DNA from: Acidimicrobiales bacterium
Lineage (GTDB): Bacteria; Actinomycetota; Acidimicrobiia; Acidimicrobiales; DATDAH01
Direction: 5' to 3'
Assembly: GCA_016794585.1 (NCBI GenBank)
Contig: JAEUJM010000018.1
Coordinates: forward strand, 62,001 to 126,000
Length of the DNA stretch: 64,000 nt
Under the pieces are notes generated by a model that saw nothing but the letters and a program-made list of their open reading frames with translations, ran no database searches and had not been told where the DNA came from. Made by a program: the position numbers and the translations under genes. Each line of letters starts with the position of its first letter. The first letter of the stretch is position 1. Shown piece by piece: positions 8,440-16,730 of the stretch.

Positions 8440-9045
8440 TCAGGACAGGTTCAGCGCGAGGCCGACGAGCCCGCCGGCGAGCAGTCCGGCGCCGAGGCCG
8501 GCGGTGACGTCGAGGGGGTTGTGGGCGCCGACGTAGACCCGTCCGACCATGACGGCCAGGGTGAGGAGGGCGGGAAGCCCCAGCCAGGCGATGGCGAGGT
8601 CGTCGGCGATCACCGCCGTGATGGCGGCGACGAGCACGATGTGGCCCGAGGGGAAGCTCATGCCCGATGAGGGCACGTCGTCGCCGCGCAGCGTCGCGCC
8701 CGGCTCGCTGGTGCCCGGGCGTTGCCGTACCGCGAGATAGGGCGCCATCCATCGACGGATGAGTCGCTCGGCCAAGAGCTTGAGCGCGGCGGCCGCGAGC
8801 ACGCCGACGGCCAGGCGCACATCACCCCAGACGAGCGCGAGGAGAAGGCCGGCTGCCGTGCCCACCACGAGGTTGCCGAGCTGCATCGGTAGCCACAGGG
8901 GCCAGTAGCACCAGTCGGGCAGGCCGTTGACCGCCCGGAACACCCGTTGCTCCGTGGGGTGGATCGTCGGGTGGCGGGCGCCGAGGAGCGAGAGCCCGAG
9001 GAGCGAGAGCCCGAGGACGATGGCGCCGAGGGTGGTCACGTTCAC
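8440..9045 (-). CDS. PAP2-superfamily membrane phosphatase
   Basis: 201 residues, five to six hydrophobic segments. The acid phosphatase motifs are present: a degenerate first motif around VRQRPG, the second motif FPSGH, and the third GRVYVGAHNPLDV with catalytic His and Asp. This is the PAP2/undecaprenyl-diphosphatase-like fold, acting on lipid phosphates at the membrane. GTG start, four bases after the stop of the upstream molybdopterin gene. The N-terminal leader repeats Gly-Leu-Ser-Leu-Leu because of a 15-base tandem repeat in the DNA. Confidence 0.85.
   Translation of the reverse strand: MNVTTLGAIVLGLSLLGLSLLGARHPTIHPTEQRVFRAVNGLPDWCYWPLWLPMQLGNLVVGTAAGLLLALVWGDVRLAVGVLAAAALKLLAERLIRRWMAPYLAVRQRPGTSEPGATLRGDDVPSSGMSFPSGHIVLVAAITAVIADDLAIAWLGLPALLTLAVMVGRVYVGAHNPLDVTAGLGAGLLAGGLVGLALNLS
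8981..9017. repeat. 15-base tandem repeat, about 2.5 copies
   Basis: The unit CCGAGGAGCGAGAGC occurs at 8981-8995 and 8996-9010 and partly at 9011-9017. It lies inside the first transmembrane segment of the PAP2 gene and lengthens it by five residues per unit. It could change by slippage. Confidence 0.7.
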
Positions 9046-9049
9046 GTTG

Positions 9050-11266
9050 TCAGGCGCCGGCGGGCGCCACCTCGACGGGGATGCCGTTGACCACCGCGTT
9101 GTTGCTCAACGGGTCGATCAGGTGGCCGGGCGCGAGCAGGTTGTTGTTGACGCCGGCGTGCTCGCGGGCGACCGAGAGACGGGTGCCCGCCTTGTCGTGG
9201 CCCCACCCATGGGGGAGGGAGACCACGCCGCGCATCATCTCGTCGCTCACCTCGACCGCGACCTCGACGGCCCCTGCCTCGGACCGGACGAGAGCCACCT
9301 CGCCGTCGGCCACGCCCGAGGTGGCGGCGTCGTCGGGGTGGATCAGGAGCGTGCAGCGGTCCTTGCCCTTCACCAGCACCTCGACGTTGTGCATCCACGA
9401 GTTGTTCGAGCGCAGGTGGCGGCGGGAGGTCAGCACCAGACCCGTCGCGGGTCGCTCCAGGCGCTCGGCCAGGCGGGGGAGGTCGGCCAGGAAGTAGGGG
9501 TGGGCGATGGGGATGGTGCCCGACGGCGTGTTCAGCAGCTCCCGGAGGCGCGGGACCATCGGGCCCTCGTCGACGCCGTGGGGGCGTGCCTTCACCGCGT
9601 CGAGGGTGAGCCCGTCCGGCACCTCCCCGTAGCGGTCGCCGAACGGCCCGGTGCGGATCTGGAGGTCGAGCAGACGCTCGGGCCCGCCGTGGTCGTAGTG
9701 CGCCATGGCCGCGGCGGCGTCCACGCCCTGGGCCTCGCACAGTGCCGCGAAGAAGCCGTCGTCGAGCATCCCCACGTCGATGTCGTCGGCCGGGAAGCCG
9801 GCGATCATGGCGCCGAGGCGGGTGAGGATCTCCCACTCGGCGGGCCGGTCGTCGGCCGGCGGGAAGACCGCGGGGGAGAAGTTGGCCACCGAGCGCATCG
9901 CCCACATGGTGATGAGGTCGTCGAAGTGGGGCTGCTCGAGGGCGGAGAGCCCCGGGAGGATCACGTCGGCGTGGCGGGTGGTCTCGTTCAGCCAGTTGTC
10001 GACGCAGATCATCGCCTCGAGCTCGGGGAGCGCCTCGTCGAGACGGCCCGCGTCGGGCGCACTGATCACGGGATTGCCGGCGATGGTGACCAGCGCCTTG
10101 ATCTGACCCTCACCAGGGGTGGCGATCTCCTCGGCCATGCAGGAGAGCGGAACCTGCCCCAGCACCTCGGGCGTGCCCCGCACCCGGCTGGACCAGCGCC
10201 CGAAGGTGACACCGTCGGCGAAGTCGGGCAGCGGCAGGGAGTTGACCCCCCACGCCACGGGGTTACCGAACATGAGGCCGCCGGCTCGGTCGAAGTTGCC
10301 CGTGAGCAGGTTGACCACGTCGACCAGCCACGAGGCGAGCGTGCCGAACTCCTGGTTGCACGTGCCGATGCGCCCGTAGACCGCCGCGGTCGGCGCCGCC
10401 GCCACCTCGTGGGCCATGCGCCGGATGGTGGCGGCGTCGATCCCGCAGGTGGCGGCCACGCGCTCGGGCGTCCAGTCCGCCGCCGCGGCGGCCAGGACGT
10501 CGAGGCCCTCGACCAGGTCGGCCAAGCCGCCGAGGTCGACGAGGTCGTCGGCGAAGAGCACCTGGACCATGGCCAGCAGCAGGGCGGCGTCGGTGCCGGG
10601 CACGATGGGCACCCACTCGTCGGCCACGTCGGCGGTGCCGGTGCGGCGGGGATCGACGACCACGACCTTGCCACCGCGGGCCTGGATCGCCTCGATCTCG
10701 CCGAGGACGTCCGGGCAGGCGAGCAGGCTGCCCTGGGATGCCTGAGGGTTGCCGCCGAGGACCACCAAGTGGTCGGTGCGCTGGATGTCGGGGGTCGGGA
10801 TCCACCACATGTGCCCGTAGAGCAGCATCGTGGAGACGTTCTTGGGCCACTGGTCGACGGTGCCCGCCGAGTAGATGACGGGCAGATCGGCCAGGCCCAC
10901 GAACAGCCCGACGTACCGCCCGAGCGAGAAGTTGTGGGCCGTCGGGTTGCCGATGTACGCGGAGACCGCCTGCTTGCCGTGCTCGGCGATGACGCCCGAC
11001 AGCAGCTCGCCGCAGCGGGCGAACGCCTCCTCCCACGTCGCCTCGCGGAAGTCGTCACCGTCACGGATCAGGGGCACCCTCAGGCGGTCGGGGTCCTCGT
11101 GCAGGCGGCCCAGGGTGGTGCCCTTCGGGCAGAGGTAGCCCTTCGACCACACGTCGTCCTTGTCCGCCCGGATGACCGCCACGCGCTCGTTCTCGACGTG
11201 CACCTCGAGCCCGCACATTGCCTCGCAGAGCGGACACGTGCGCAGATGGACCTGTCGTTCCCCCAT
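9050..11266 (-). CDS. molybdopterin oxidoreductase, formate dehydrogenase/DMSO reductase superfamily
   Basis: 738 residues. The N-terminus has CPLCEAMC and GYLCPKG, a complete [4Fe-4S] ligand set, followed by molybdopterin oxidoreductase and C-terminal dinucleotide-binding domains (SNNSWMHNVEVL, HPDDAA, GWGHDKAG). No Tat signal, no adjoining Fe-S or membrane subunit, so it appears to be a stand-alone cytoplasmic enzyme. Similar single-gene proteins are frequent in actinomycetes and are often labelled formate dehydrogenase without proof. The ATG at 11266 (MGERQVHLRTCPLC) is chosen; the frame stays open further upstream into the divergent gene, which is only a shadow. The substrate is unknown. 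Confidence 0.85.
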   Translation of the reverse strand: MGERQVHLRTCPLCEAMCGLEVHVENERVAVIRADKDDVWSKGYLCPKGTTLGRLHEDPDRLRVPLIRDGDDFREATWEEAFARCGELLSGVIAEHGKQAVSAYIGNPTAHNFSLGRYVGLFVGLADLPVIYSAGTVDQWPKNVSTMLLYGHMWWIPTPDIQRTDHLVVLGGNPQASQGSLLACPDVLGEIEAIQARGGKVVVVDPRRTGTADVADEWVPIVPGTDAALLLAMVQVLFADDLVDLGGLADLVEGLDVLAAAAADWTPERVAATCGIDAATIRRMAHEVAAAPTAAVYGRIGTCNQEFGTLASWLVDVVNLLTGNFDRAGGLMFGNPVAWGVNSLPLPDFADGVTFGRWSSRVRGTPEVLGQVPLSCMAEEIATPGEGQIKALVTIAGNPVISAPDAGRLDEALPELEAMICVDNWLNETTRHADVILPGLSALEQPHFDDLITMWAMRSVANFSPAVFPPADDRPAEWEILTRLGAMIAGFPADDIDVGMLDDGFFAALCEAQGVDAAAAMAHYDHGGPERLLDLQIRTGPFGDRYGEVPDGLTLDAVKARPHGVDEGPMVPRLRELLNTPSGTIPIAHPYFLADLPRLAERLERPATGLVLTSRRHLRSNNSWMHNVEVLVKGKDRCTLLIHPDDAATSGVADGEVALVRSEAGAVEVAVEVSDEMMRGVVSLPHGWGHDKAGTRLSVAREHAGVNNNLLAPGHLIDPLSNNAVVNGIPVEVAPAGA

Positions 11267-11362
11267 GGGTCGCAGCCTAGGCAGTGACGGGCGACCGGTC
11301 GGCGGCGGTGATCCGGGCATGCTTGGGCGGCGAATCAACCGGGAGACCCCAGGAGGCCGACG

Positions 11363-12718
11363 ATGAGCACGATCCCCACTCCCGTCCGCAACTACGTCGA
11401 CGGCGCACTGGCGCCGGTGGTCGAGGAGCGGACGGTGGCCGACCTCCCCGTCACCGGGACGCTGCCCGAGGAGCTGGTCGGACGCTACGTGCGCAACGGC
11501 CCGAACCCGATCGACCCCGACCCGCTCACCCAGCACTGGTTCACCGGCGCGGGGATGGTCCACGGTGTCCGCCTCGACGGAGGGCAGGCCCGCTGGTACC
11601 GCAACCGCTACGTCCGCACCGCCAACGTCACCGAGGCGCTCGGCGAGCCCGCCGTCCCGACGCCGCGCCAGGCCGAGGGTGTGAGCGGCTCGGTGAACAC
11701 GAACGTGGTGGCCATCGCCGGTCGGACGTTCGCGCTGGTCGAGGCCGGCAACCCGCCGGTGGAGCTGACCGACGAGCTGGAGACGATCGCCTCGGTCGAC
11801 TTCGACGGCACCCTCTCGGGGGCCTTCAGCGCACACCCGCACCGGGATCCCCGCACCGGCCGCTTCCACGCGGTCACGTACCACTGGCCGGAGGAGGCGA
11901 TCCACCACGTGGTCGTCGGCCCCGACGCCCGGGTCGAGCGAGACGTGGTCGTGCCCATGGACGACCGCATCATGGTCCACGACTGCGCCATCACCGAGCG
12001 CCACGTGCTGCTGTTCGACTTCCCCGTGACCTTCGACCTGGAGGAGGCCATGGCGGGCAAGGACCTCCCCTACGCCTGGAACCCGTCACGGCCGGCGCGC
12101 GTCGGCGTGCTCCCGCTCGACGGGCCGGCCGAGGCGGTGCGGTGGTGCGAGGTCCCGCAGGGCTTCGCCTTCCACGCCTTCAACGCGTTCGAGGTGGGCG
12201 ATGGTCGCATCGTGCTCGACCTCGTGGTCTGGCCCAAGGTGTTCGACGTCGACCGCCTCGGGCCGGGGGAGGGGACCAGTCGCACCGAGCGCTGGACGCT
12301 CGATCCCGCCGCGGGCACGACCGCGGTGGCTGTCCTGACCGACCTCCCGATCGAGTTCCCCCGCATCGACGAGCGCCTCACGGGGACGGCCCATCGGCTC
12401 GGCTACGCCGTCCAGATCGGCACGCCGGGGTCGGTGCACATGCCGCTGCACCGGATCGACGTCGAGCGCGGCACGACCGAGACGCTCGACCTCGGCCCCA
12501 GCTGGGCCTTCGGCGAGGTGGTCTTCGTGCCGCGCGGTGTCGGGGCGTCCGAGTCCGAGGGCTGGCTGGTCGGCTACGCCACCGACCGGGAGGCGGGTCG
12601 CAGCGACCTGGTGGTGGTGGCCGCCGACGATCTGGTCGCCGGTCCCGTCGCCCGGGTGCACCTGCCGGTGCGGGTCCCGGACGGGTTCCACGGCAACTGG
12701 CTGCCCGACGGCGTGTGA
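11363..12718 (+). CDS. carotenoid oxygenase (RPE65/CCD family)
   Basis: 451 residues. It has the family N-terminus (GRYVRNGPNP), a seven-bladed propeller pattern, and the iron-binding histidines in AHPHRDP, MVHDCAITE, FHAFNAFE and the C-terminal GFHGNWLPDG. These non-haem iron enzymes cleave carotenoids, apocarotenoids or stilbenes with O2 to give aldehydes. The full family length is present and all ligand motifs are visible. It starts 17 bases after an AGGAGG-like stretch. No carotenoid synthesis genes are next to it, so the substrate cannot be named. Confidence 0.92.
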   Translation: MSTIPTPVRNYVDGALAPVVEERTVADLPVTGTLPEELVGRYVRNGPNPIDPDPLTQHWFTGAGMVHGVRLDGGQARWYRNRYVRTANVTEALGEPAVPTPRQAEGVSGSVNTNVVAIAGRTFALVEAGNPPVELTDELETIASVDFDGTLSGAFSAHPHRDPRTGRFHAVTYHWPEEAIHHVVVGPDARVERDVVVPMDDRIMVHDCAITERHVLLFDFPVTFDLEEAMAGKDLPYAWNPSRPARVGVLPLDGPAEAVRWCEVPQGFAFHAFNAFEVGDGRIVLDLVVWPKVFDVDRLGPGEGTSRTERWTLDPAAGTTAVAVLTDLPIEFPRIDERLTGTAHRLGYAVQIGTPGSVHMPLHRIDVERGTTETLDLGPSWAFGEVVFVPRGVGASESEGWLVGYATDREAGRSDLVVVAADDLVAGPVARVHLPVRVPDGFHGNWLPDGV

Positions 12719-12777
12719 GCCGCCGGCACCCCGCAGCACCGGAGCGCGGGCGGTGTGGGAGCCGTACCCTCGCGGGG

Positions 12778-13029
12778 ATGTGCCGAAACATCACCACCCT
12801 CCGTGGTCTCGAGCCGCCTGCCACCGAGGAGGAGGTCGAGGCCGCCGCACGCCAGTTCGTGCGCAAGATCAGCGGCATCACCCACCCGAACGCCACGGTG
12901 GAGGAGCGCTTCGAGCAGGCCGTGGCCGAGATCGCCCACATCTCGGCCCACCTGCTCGCCGACCTCCCTCCTCGCAAGCAGCCCCCGAAGAACGACCCAC
13001 CGCTCCGCCGCCTGGCCGCCCGCGCCTAG
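12778..13029 (+). CDS. DUF2277 family small protein
   Basis: 83 residues starting MCRNITTLRGLEPPATEEE, the conserved N-terminus of DUF2277 proteins, which are common in actinomycetes and of unknown function. Rich in short helices, with a basic, proline-containing tail (PPRKQPPKNDPP). It sits between the carotenoid oxygenase and the K+ channel on the same strand, with gaps of 59 and 10 bases. A Cys at position 2 and His residues could bind metal, but that is not shown. Confidence 0.8.
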   Translation: MCRNITTLRGLEPPATEEEVEAAARQFVRKISGITHPNATVEERFEQAVAEIAHISAHLLADLPPRKQPPKNDPPLRRLAARA

Positions 13030-13039
13030 CGTCGGCAAC

Positions 13040-14020
13040 ATGAACCACGGGCGGCGCCTCGCCGGGGCGGTGGCCGCGCTCGTGGTCGTCCTCGCCGTCG
13101 GGACCCTCGGCTACCTCCTGCTCGGGTTCACGGTCCTCGACTCGCTCTACCAGACGGTCACGACGGTCGCGACCGTGGGCTTCCGCGAGGTACAGCCCTT
13201 CGGCGCGGCCGAGCAGATCTTCACGATGGTGCTGATCCTGGTGGGTGCCGGCGCCGTCCTCTACGCCTTCAGCGTCCTCGTGGAGACCATCCTCGAAGGA
13301 CGCCTCAACGAGCTCCTGGGGAGACGCCGCATGGAACAGACCATCGCCTCGATGCAGGACCACGTGATCATCTGCGGCTGGGGTCGCGTGGGCCGGTCCA
13401 TCGGCACCGAGCTGGCGGAGGCGGGCCGTCCCCTCGTCGTGATCGACACCGAGCCCGAGGCGCTCGAGGGCGCCGTGCACGCCGTCGTGGGCGACGCCAC
13501 CGAGGACGACATCTTGCGGCGCGCCGGGATCGACCGGGCGTCGGCGCTGGTGGCCGCGGCCGACAGCGACGCGGCCAACTCGTTCATCACGCTCAGCGCC
13601 CGCGCCCTGAATCCCACCTTGTTCATCGTCGCCCGCACCCGGTCGAGCGACAGCGATTACAAGCTGAGCCGGGCCGGTGCCGACCGTGTCGTCAATCCGC
13701 AGAGCATCGGTGGCGCACGGATGGCGGCGTTCGTGCTGCGGCCGCACGTCGCGGCCTTCCTCGACGTCGTCATGCACGAGCGCACGCTCGAGTTCCGGCT
13801 CGAGGAGGTGCCGATCGGGGCGGCGTCGGTGCTCGTGGGTCGGTCACTGCGGGACGCCTCGATCCGGGACCGCACGGGAGCGCTGGTCCTCGCCCTCCGT
13901 GACGAGCGCGGGAACTTCCTCACCAACCCGGATCCCGACACGGATCTCGAGGCAGGTCAGGTCGTCATCGCCATCGGCACCCAGGACGAGCTGGACGCCT
14001 TGGTGGCGCTGGTCGGCTGA
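13040..14020 (+). CDS. two-TM potassium channel with cytosolic RCK/TrkA domain
   Basis: 326 residues. TM1 (about 8-30), a pore loop TVTTVATVGFREV, TM2 (about 55-80), then a TrkA-N Rossmann domain with the nucleotide motif IICGWGRVGRSIG and a TrkA-C domain. The architecture is that of MthK-like ligand-gated K+ channels. The selectivity filter reads TVGF followed by RE instead of the usual TVGYGD, a notable change. It ends convergent with htpX across a hairpin. Confidence 0.85.
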   Translation: MNHGRRLAGAVAALVVVLAVGTLGYLLLGFTVLDSLYQTVTTVATVGFREVQPFGAAEQIFTMVLILVGAGAVLYAFSVLVETILEGRLNELLGRRRMEQTIASMQDHVIICGWGRVGRSIGTELAEAGRPLVVIDTEPEALEGAVHAVVGDATEDDILRRAGIDRASALVAAADSDAANSFITLSARALNPTLFIVARTRSSDSDYKLSRAGADRVVNPQSIGGARMAAFVLRPHVAAFLDVVMHERTLEFRLEEVPIGAASVLVGRSLRDASIRDRTGALVLALRDERGNFLTNPDPDTDLEAGQVVIAIGTQDELDALVALVG

Positions 14021-14021
14021 T

Positions 14022-14050
14022 CGCCGTCCAGCGCCACCGGTCGGACGGCG
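14022..14050. terminator. hairpin between K+ channel and htpX
   Basis: CGCCGTCC (14022-14029) pairs perfectly with GGACGGCG (14043-14050) around a 13-base loop, in the 36-base space between the two convergent stops. It fits a bidirectional terminator; there is no U-tract. Confidence 0.5.
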
Positions 14051-14056
14051 CCTCGT

Positions 14057-14908
14057 TCAGACGGGCTGGACCGTCTCGCTGCGTAGCCGAGCCACCCGCT
14101 CGGCGGTGGTGGGGTGGGTGCGGAACAGGTTGGCGAAGCGGACCTCGCGCCCGGTCAGCGGGTTGACGATGTAAGCCTGCGCCTGGGAGGGCGCCACGTC
14201 CATCGGGACGCGAGCGGCCGTGACCTCGAGCTTCTCGAGCGCACGGGCGAGGGGCTCACCCGTGCCGATCAGCTCGGCGCCGCTGCGGTCGGCCTCGAAC
14301 TCGCGGTTGCGCGACAGTGCCATCTGGAGCAGGCCGGCGGCGAGCGGCGCGACCAGCGCCGCGATCAGCAGGGCGAACGGGTTGCCGTCCTCGTCGTCGC
14401 CGCCGCCCAGCATGGCCCCCCACATCGCGAGGTTGGCGATGAAGGAGATGCCGGTGGCGACCGCGGCGGCCACCGAGCCGATGAGGATGTCGCGGTTGCG
14501 GACGTGGGCGAGCTCGTGGGCGAGCACGCCCCGCACCTCGTCCCAGGAGCAGACGGCGAGGAGGCCCTCGGTCACCGCGACCGCGGCGTGCTCGGGGTTG
14601 CGCCCGGTGGCGAAGGCGTTCGGCTGCATCTCAGGTGACACGTACAACCGCGGCATCGGGATCCCGGCCCGGTCGGAGAGGTCGCGCATGACGGCGAAGT
14701 ACTCCGGCATCCGGGCCTCGTCGGCGGGCACGGCCCGGGCGGCACGGATGGCGAGGGTGTCGCTCTTCCAGTAGGAGCCGCCGACGATGGCCAGGCCCAG
14801 GAGGGCGCCGATGACGGCGCCGATCGTGCCGAAGAGCGACCCGATGGCGACCAGCAGGCCGCCGAGGCCGGCGAGCAGGATGGTGGTCTTCACGGTGTTG
14901 CGGAACAC
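14057..14908 (-). CDS. htpX: zinc metalloprotease HtpX
   Basis: 283 residues, membrane-bound M48 peptidase. Two N-terminal hydrophobic segments, the zinc site HELAHVRNRD near residue 130, two further hydrophobic segments, and the third ligand in NREFEADRSGAELIG. HtpX degrades misfolded membrane proteins and is usually stress-induced. The start is GTG, with AAAGG eight bases upstream. It lies 49 bases downstream of the CNNM-type transporter gene, with an unusually AT-rich leader that may hold its own promoter. Confidence 0.93.
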   Translation of the reverse strand: MFRNTVKTTILLAGLGGLLVAIGSLFGTIGAVIGALLGLAIVGGSYWKSDTLAIRAARAVPADEARMPEYFAVMRDLSDRAGIPMPRLYVSPEMQPNAFATGRNPEHAAVAVTEGLLAVCSWDEVRGVLAHELAHVRNRDILIGSVAAAVATGISFIANLAMWGAMLGGGDDEDGNPFALLIAALVAPLAAGLLQMALSRNREFEADRSGAELIGTGEPLARALEKLEVTAARVPMDVAPSQAQAYIVNPLTGREVRFANLFRTHPTTAERVARLRSETVQPV

Positions 14909-14957
14909 GGAAAAGGCCTTTCGTAAGAAGTTTTGTTCATGTATCTAGCTACAGGTA
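14909..14957 (-). promoter_or_regulatory. AT-rich leader/promoter region of htpX
   Basis: This 49-base gap is far richer in A and T than its surroundings. On the htpX strand it holds TAGATACAT-like -10 candidates and the near-palindrome GTAGCTAGATAC (one mismatch), then AAAGG before the GTG start. The gene before it ends in TAA, rare in this window. A heat- or stress-regulated promoter is plausible but not proven. Confidence 0.35.
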
Positions 14958-16259
14958 TTAACGCTGCGAGCGGCGCGTGTGTTCCCGCTCGCTCGGTGTC
15001 GCCGCGGATCGGACGAGCACCTGGGTGATGGCCCGATGCTCGGTGGCCGTCACCTCGAAGGCGGTGCCGTCGACCACGATCACGTCGCCGGGAGAGCGGG
15101 GGATGCGGCCGAGGCGGTCGAGGACGAGGCCGGCGACGGTCACGTACGGGCCGTCGGGGATCCCGGTGACCCCCACGTCGGGAAGGTCGTGCACCGGGAA
15201 GGTGCCCGGCAGGACGAGGCTGCCGTCGGCTCGGGGGTGCACGGCGAGCACGTCGGGATCGGACTCGTCGTAGATCTCCCCGACCAGCTCCTCGATCAGG
15301 TCCTCGACGGTGACGATGCCCGCCGTGGCCCCGTGCTCGTTGACGACGACGGCGAGCTGCTGGTGGCGGACCTGGAGCTCGTGGAGCGCGTCCAGGACGG
15401 CGGCGGACTCGGGGAGCGCGAAGACCTCCGATGCGACCTCACCCACGGTCTCGTGGTCGAGCAGGAGGAGATCGCGGAGGTGGACGACCCCGAGCACCTC
15501 GTCGAGGGAGCCTCCCGCCACCACCGGTGCCCGGGAGTGGCCGGACGCGGCCAGCCGCGCCAGGGCGCGCTCGGCCGGCTCGGACGCGTCGAGCACGAAC
15601 ACGTCCCGACGCGGCCGCAGCACGCGACGCAGGGTCCGGTCGGAGACCTCGAAGGCCCCGTCGATGATGTCGCGCTGCTTGGCGGTGAAGCTCGGCTGCG
15701 CCGCCACGAGCTCGCGGAGCTCCTCCTCGGTCACCTCCTCGCGCTGGCGGGACGGGTCCCCGCCGAGCACCCGCACGACGAGGTCCGTCGACCGCGAGAG
15801 CAACCACACCACGGGACGGGTGATGACGGTCATCGCCGAGAGCGGACGTGCGGCGACGAGGCCCCACCGCTCGGCGCGCTGCATGGCGAGCCGCTTGGGG
15901 GCGAGCTCGCCCAGGACGAGGGTCACGTAGGCGAGCACGAGCGTGACGAGGGTGACCGCCACCGGCTCGGCGAAGCTGCCGAGGAAGGACAGCGGTGCCT
16001 CGAGCGGGACCGCGAGCGACACCGCTGCGGCTGCCGAGGCCAGGAGCCCGGCAAGGGTGATGCCGACCTGGATCGTGGCCAGGAACCGGTTCGGCTCCCG
16101 CGCGAGTCCGGCCAGCACGGCGCCGGCGCCCCTCTGCGCCTCCAGGCGCTGGAGCTGGCCTTCACGTAGGGACACGAGGGCCATCTCGGTGCCGGCGAAC
16201 GCGGCGTTCAGCGCGACCAGGACGGCGACCAGGCCCAGTTGGGGCAGGAGATCGTTCAA
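14958..16259 (-). CDS. CNNM/HlyC-type transporter: DUF21, CBS pair, CorC/HlyC domain
   Basis: 433 residues. The N-terminal DUF21 domain has four hydrophobic segments (LVAVLVALNAAFAGTEMAL and following); two CBS motifs come next (DVFVLDASEPAERAL, VGEVASEVF), and a C-terminal CorC_HlyC domain (FEVTATEHRAITQVLV). Family members export Mg2+ or Co2+ or act in membrane ion homeostasis. The start is taken as TTG at 16259 because GAGGAGG stands six bases upstream and the protein then begins directly with the first membrane segment. It lies upstream of htpX. Confidence 0.87.
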   Translation of the reverse strand: MNDLLPQLGLVAVLVALNAAFAGTEMALVSLREGQLQRLEAQRGAGAVLAGLAREPNRFLATIQVGITLAGLLASAAAAVSLAVPLEAPLSFLGSFAEPVAVTLVTLVLAYVTLVLGELAPKRLAMQRAERWGLVAARPLSAMTVITRPVVWLLSRSTDLVVRVLGGDPSRQREEVTEEELRELVAAQPSFTAKQRDIIDGAFEVSDRTLRRVLRPRRDVFVLDASEPAERALARLAASGHSRAPVVAGGSLDEVLGVVHLRDLLLLDHETVGEVASEVFALPESAAVLDALHELQVRHQQLAVVVNEHGATAGIVTVEDLIEELVGEIYDESDPDVLAVHPRADGSLVLPGTFPVHDLPDVGVTGIPDGPYVTVAGLVLDRLGRIPRSPGDVIVVDGTAFEVTATEHRAITQVLVRSAATPSEREHTRRSQR

Positions 16260-16372
16260 GGGATGCCTCCTCGGACATCGACTCGGCGGCGCGGGCGCGC
16301 CATGCGCCCGCTCAGGCGGAGGTGGGGAGGAGGGGTGGACCGCGTCGGGGAGGGCTCGACCAGCGCGCCGCT

Positions 16373-16680
16373 TCAGGAGGGCAGGCGGCACCAGGCGACC
16401 GCGGCCAGCGCCGAGTCGTCCGGTCGGAGGCGATCAGTGCTCCGTGCTGGCCTGTCCGGATGTGGTGGCACCGGGCTCGGGTCGATCGACGGCGACGGCG
16501 GCGGAGCCTGGACGGCTCGTTCAGCCGCACCTCCTCGACGACGGTGCCCGTGGAGGCCAGGGCGGTGGTCGCCGCTGGTGCGATCATCGCACCGGCTCCC
16601 GCCACCAGCAGCACGAGCAGCGCCAAGACCGCGAGCAGCGGGTTGGCGGAGCGTGCGGGTGGTTCTCGGTGCGGGGGCAT
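16373..16680 (-). pseudogene. possible small membrane/exported protein with an apparent frameshift
   Basis: In the 471-base space 16260-16730 nothing is certain. From an ATG at 16680 the frame gives a hydrophobic anchor (NPLLAVLALLVLLVAGAGAM) and then TVVEEVRLNE, after which it becomes arginine-rich and looks non-coding. The neighbouring frame from that point reads a Pro-rich stretch ending RPDDSALAAVAWCRLPS and stops at 16373, with mainly G/C third positions. One indel near 16510 would join them into a protein of about 100 residues. It may be a decayed gene, a sequencing error, or chance. Confidence 0.3.
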
Positions 16681-16730
16681 CGGTCGATTCGAGCGTACCG
16701 GTCACCGCCGCGGGCCCGACGGGCGACGCC

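Noticed and set aside
11267-12004. Long upstream extension of the second molybdopterin oxidoreductase on the minus strand
   Set aside because: It runs antisense through the carotenoid oxygenase gene and has no family similarity; the ATG at 11266 begins the conserved protein.
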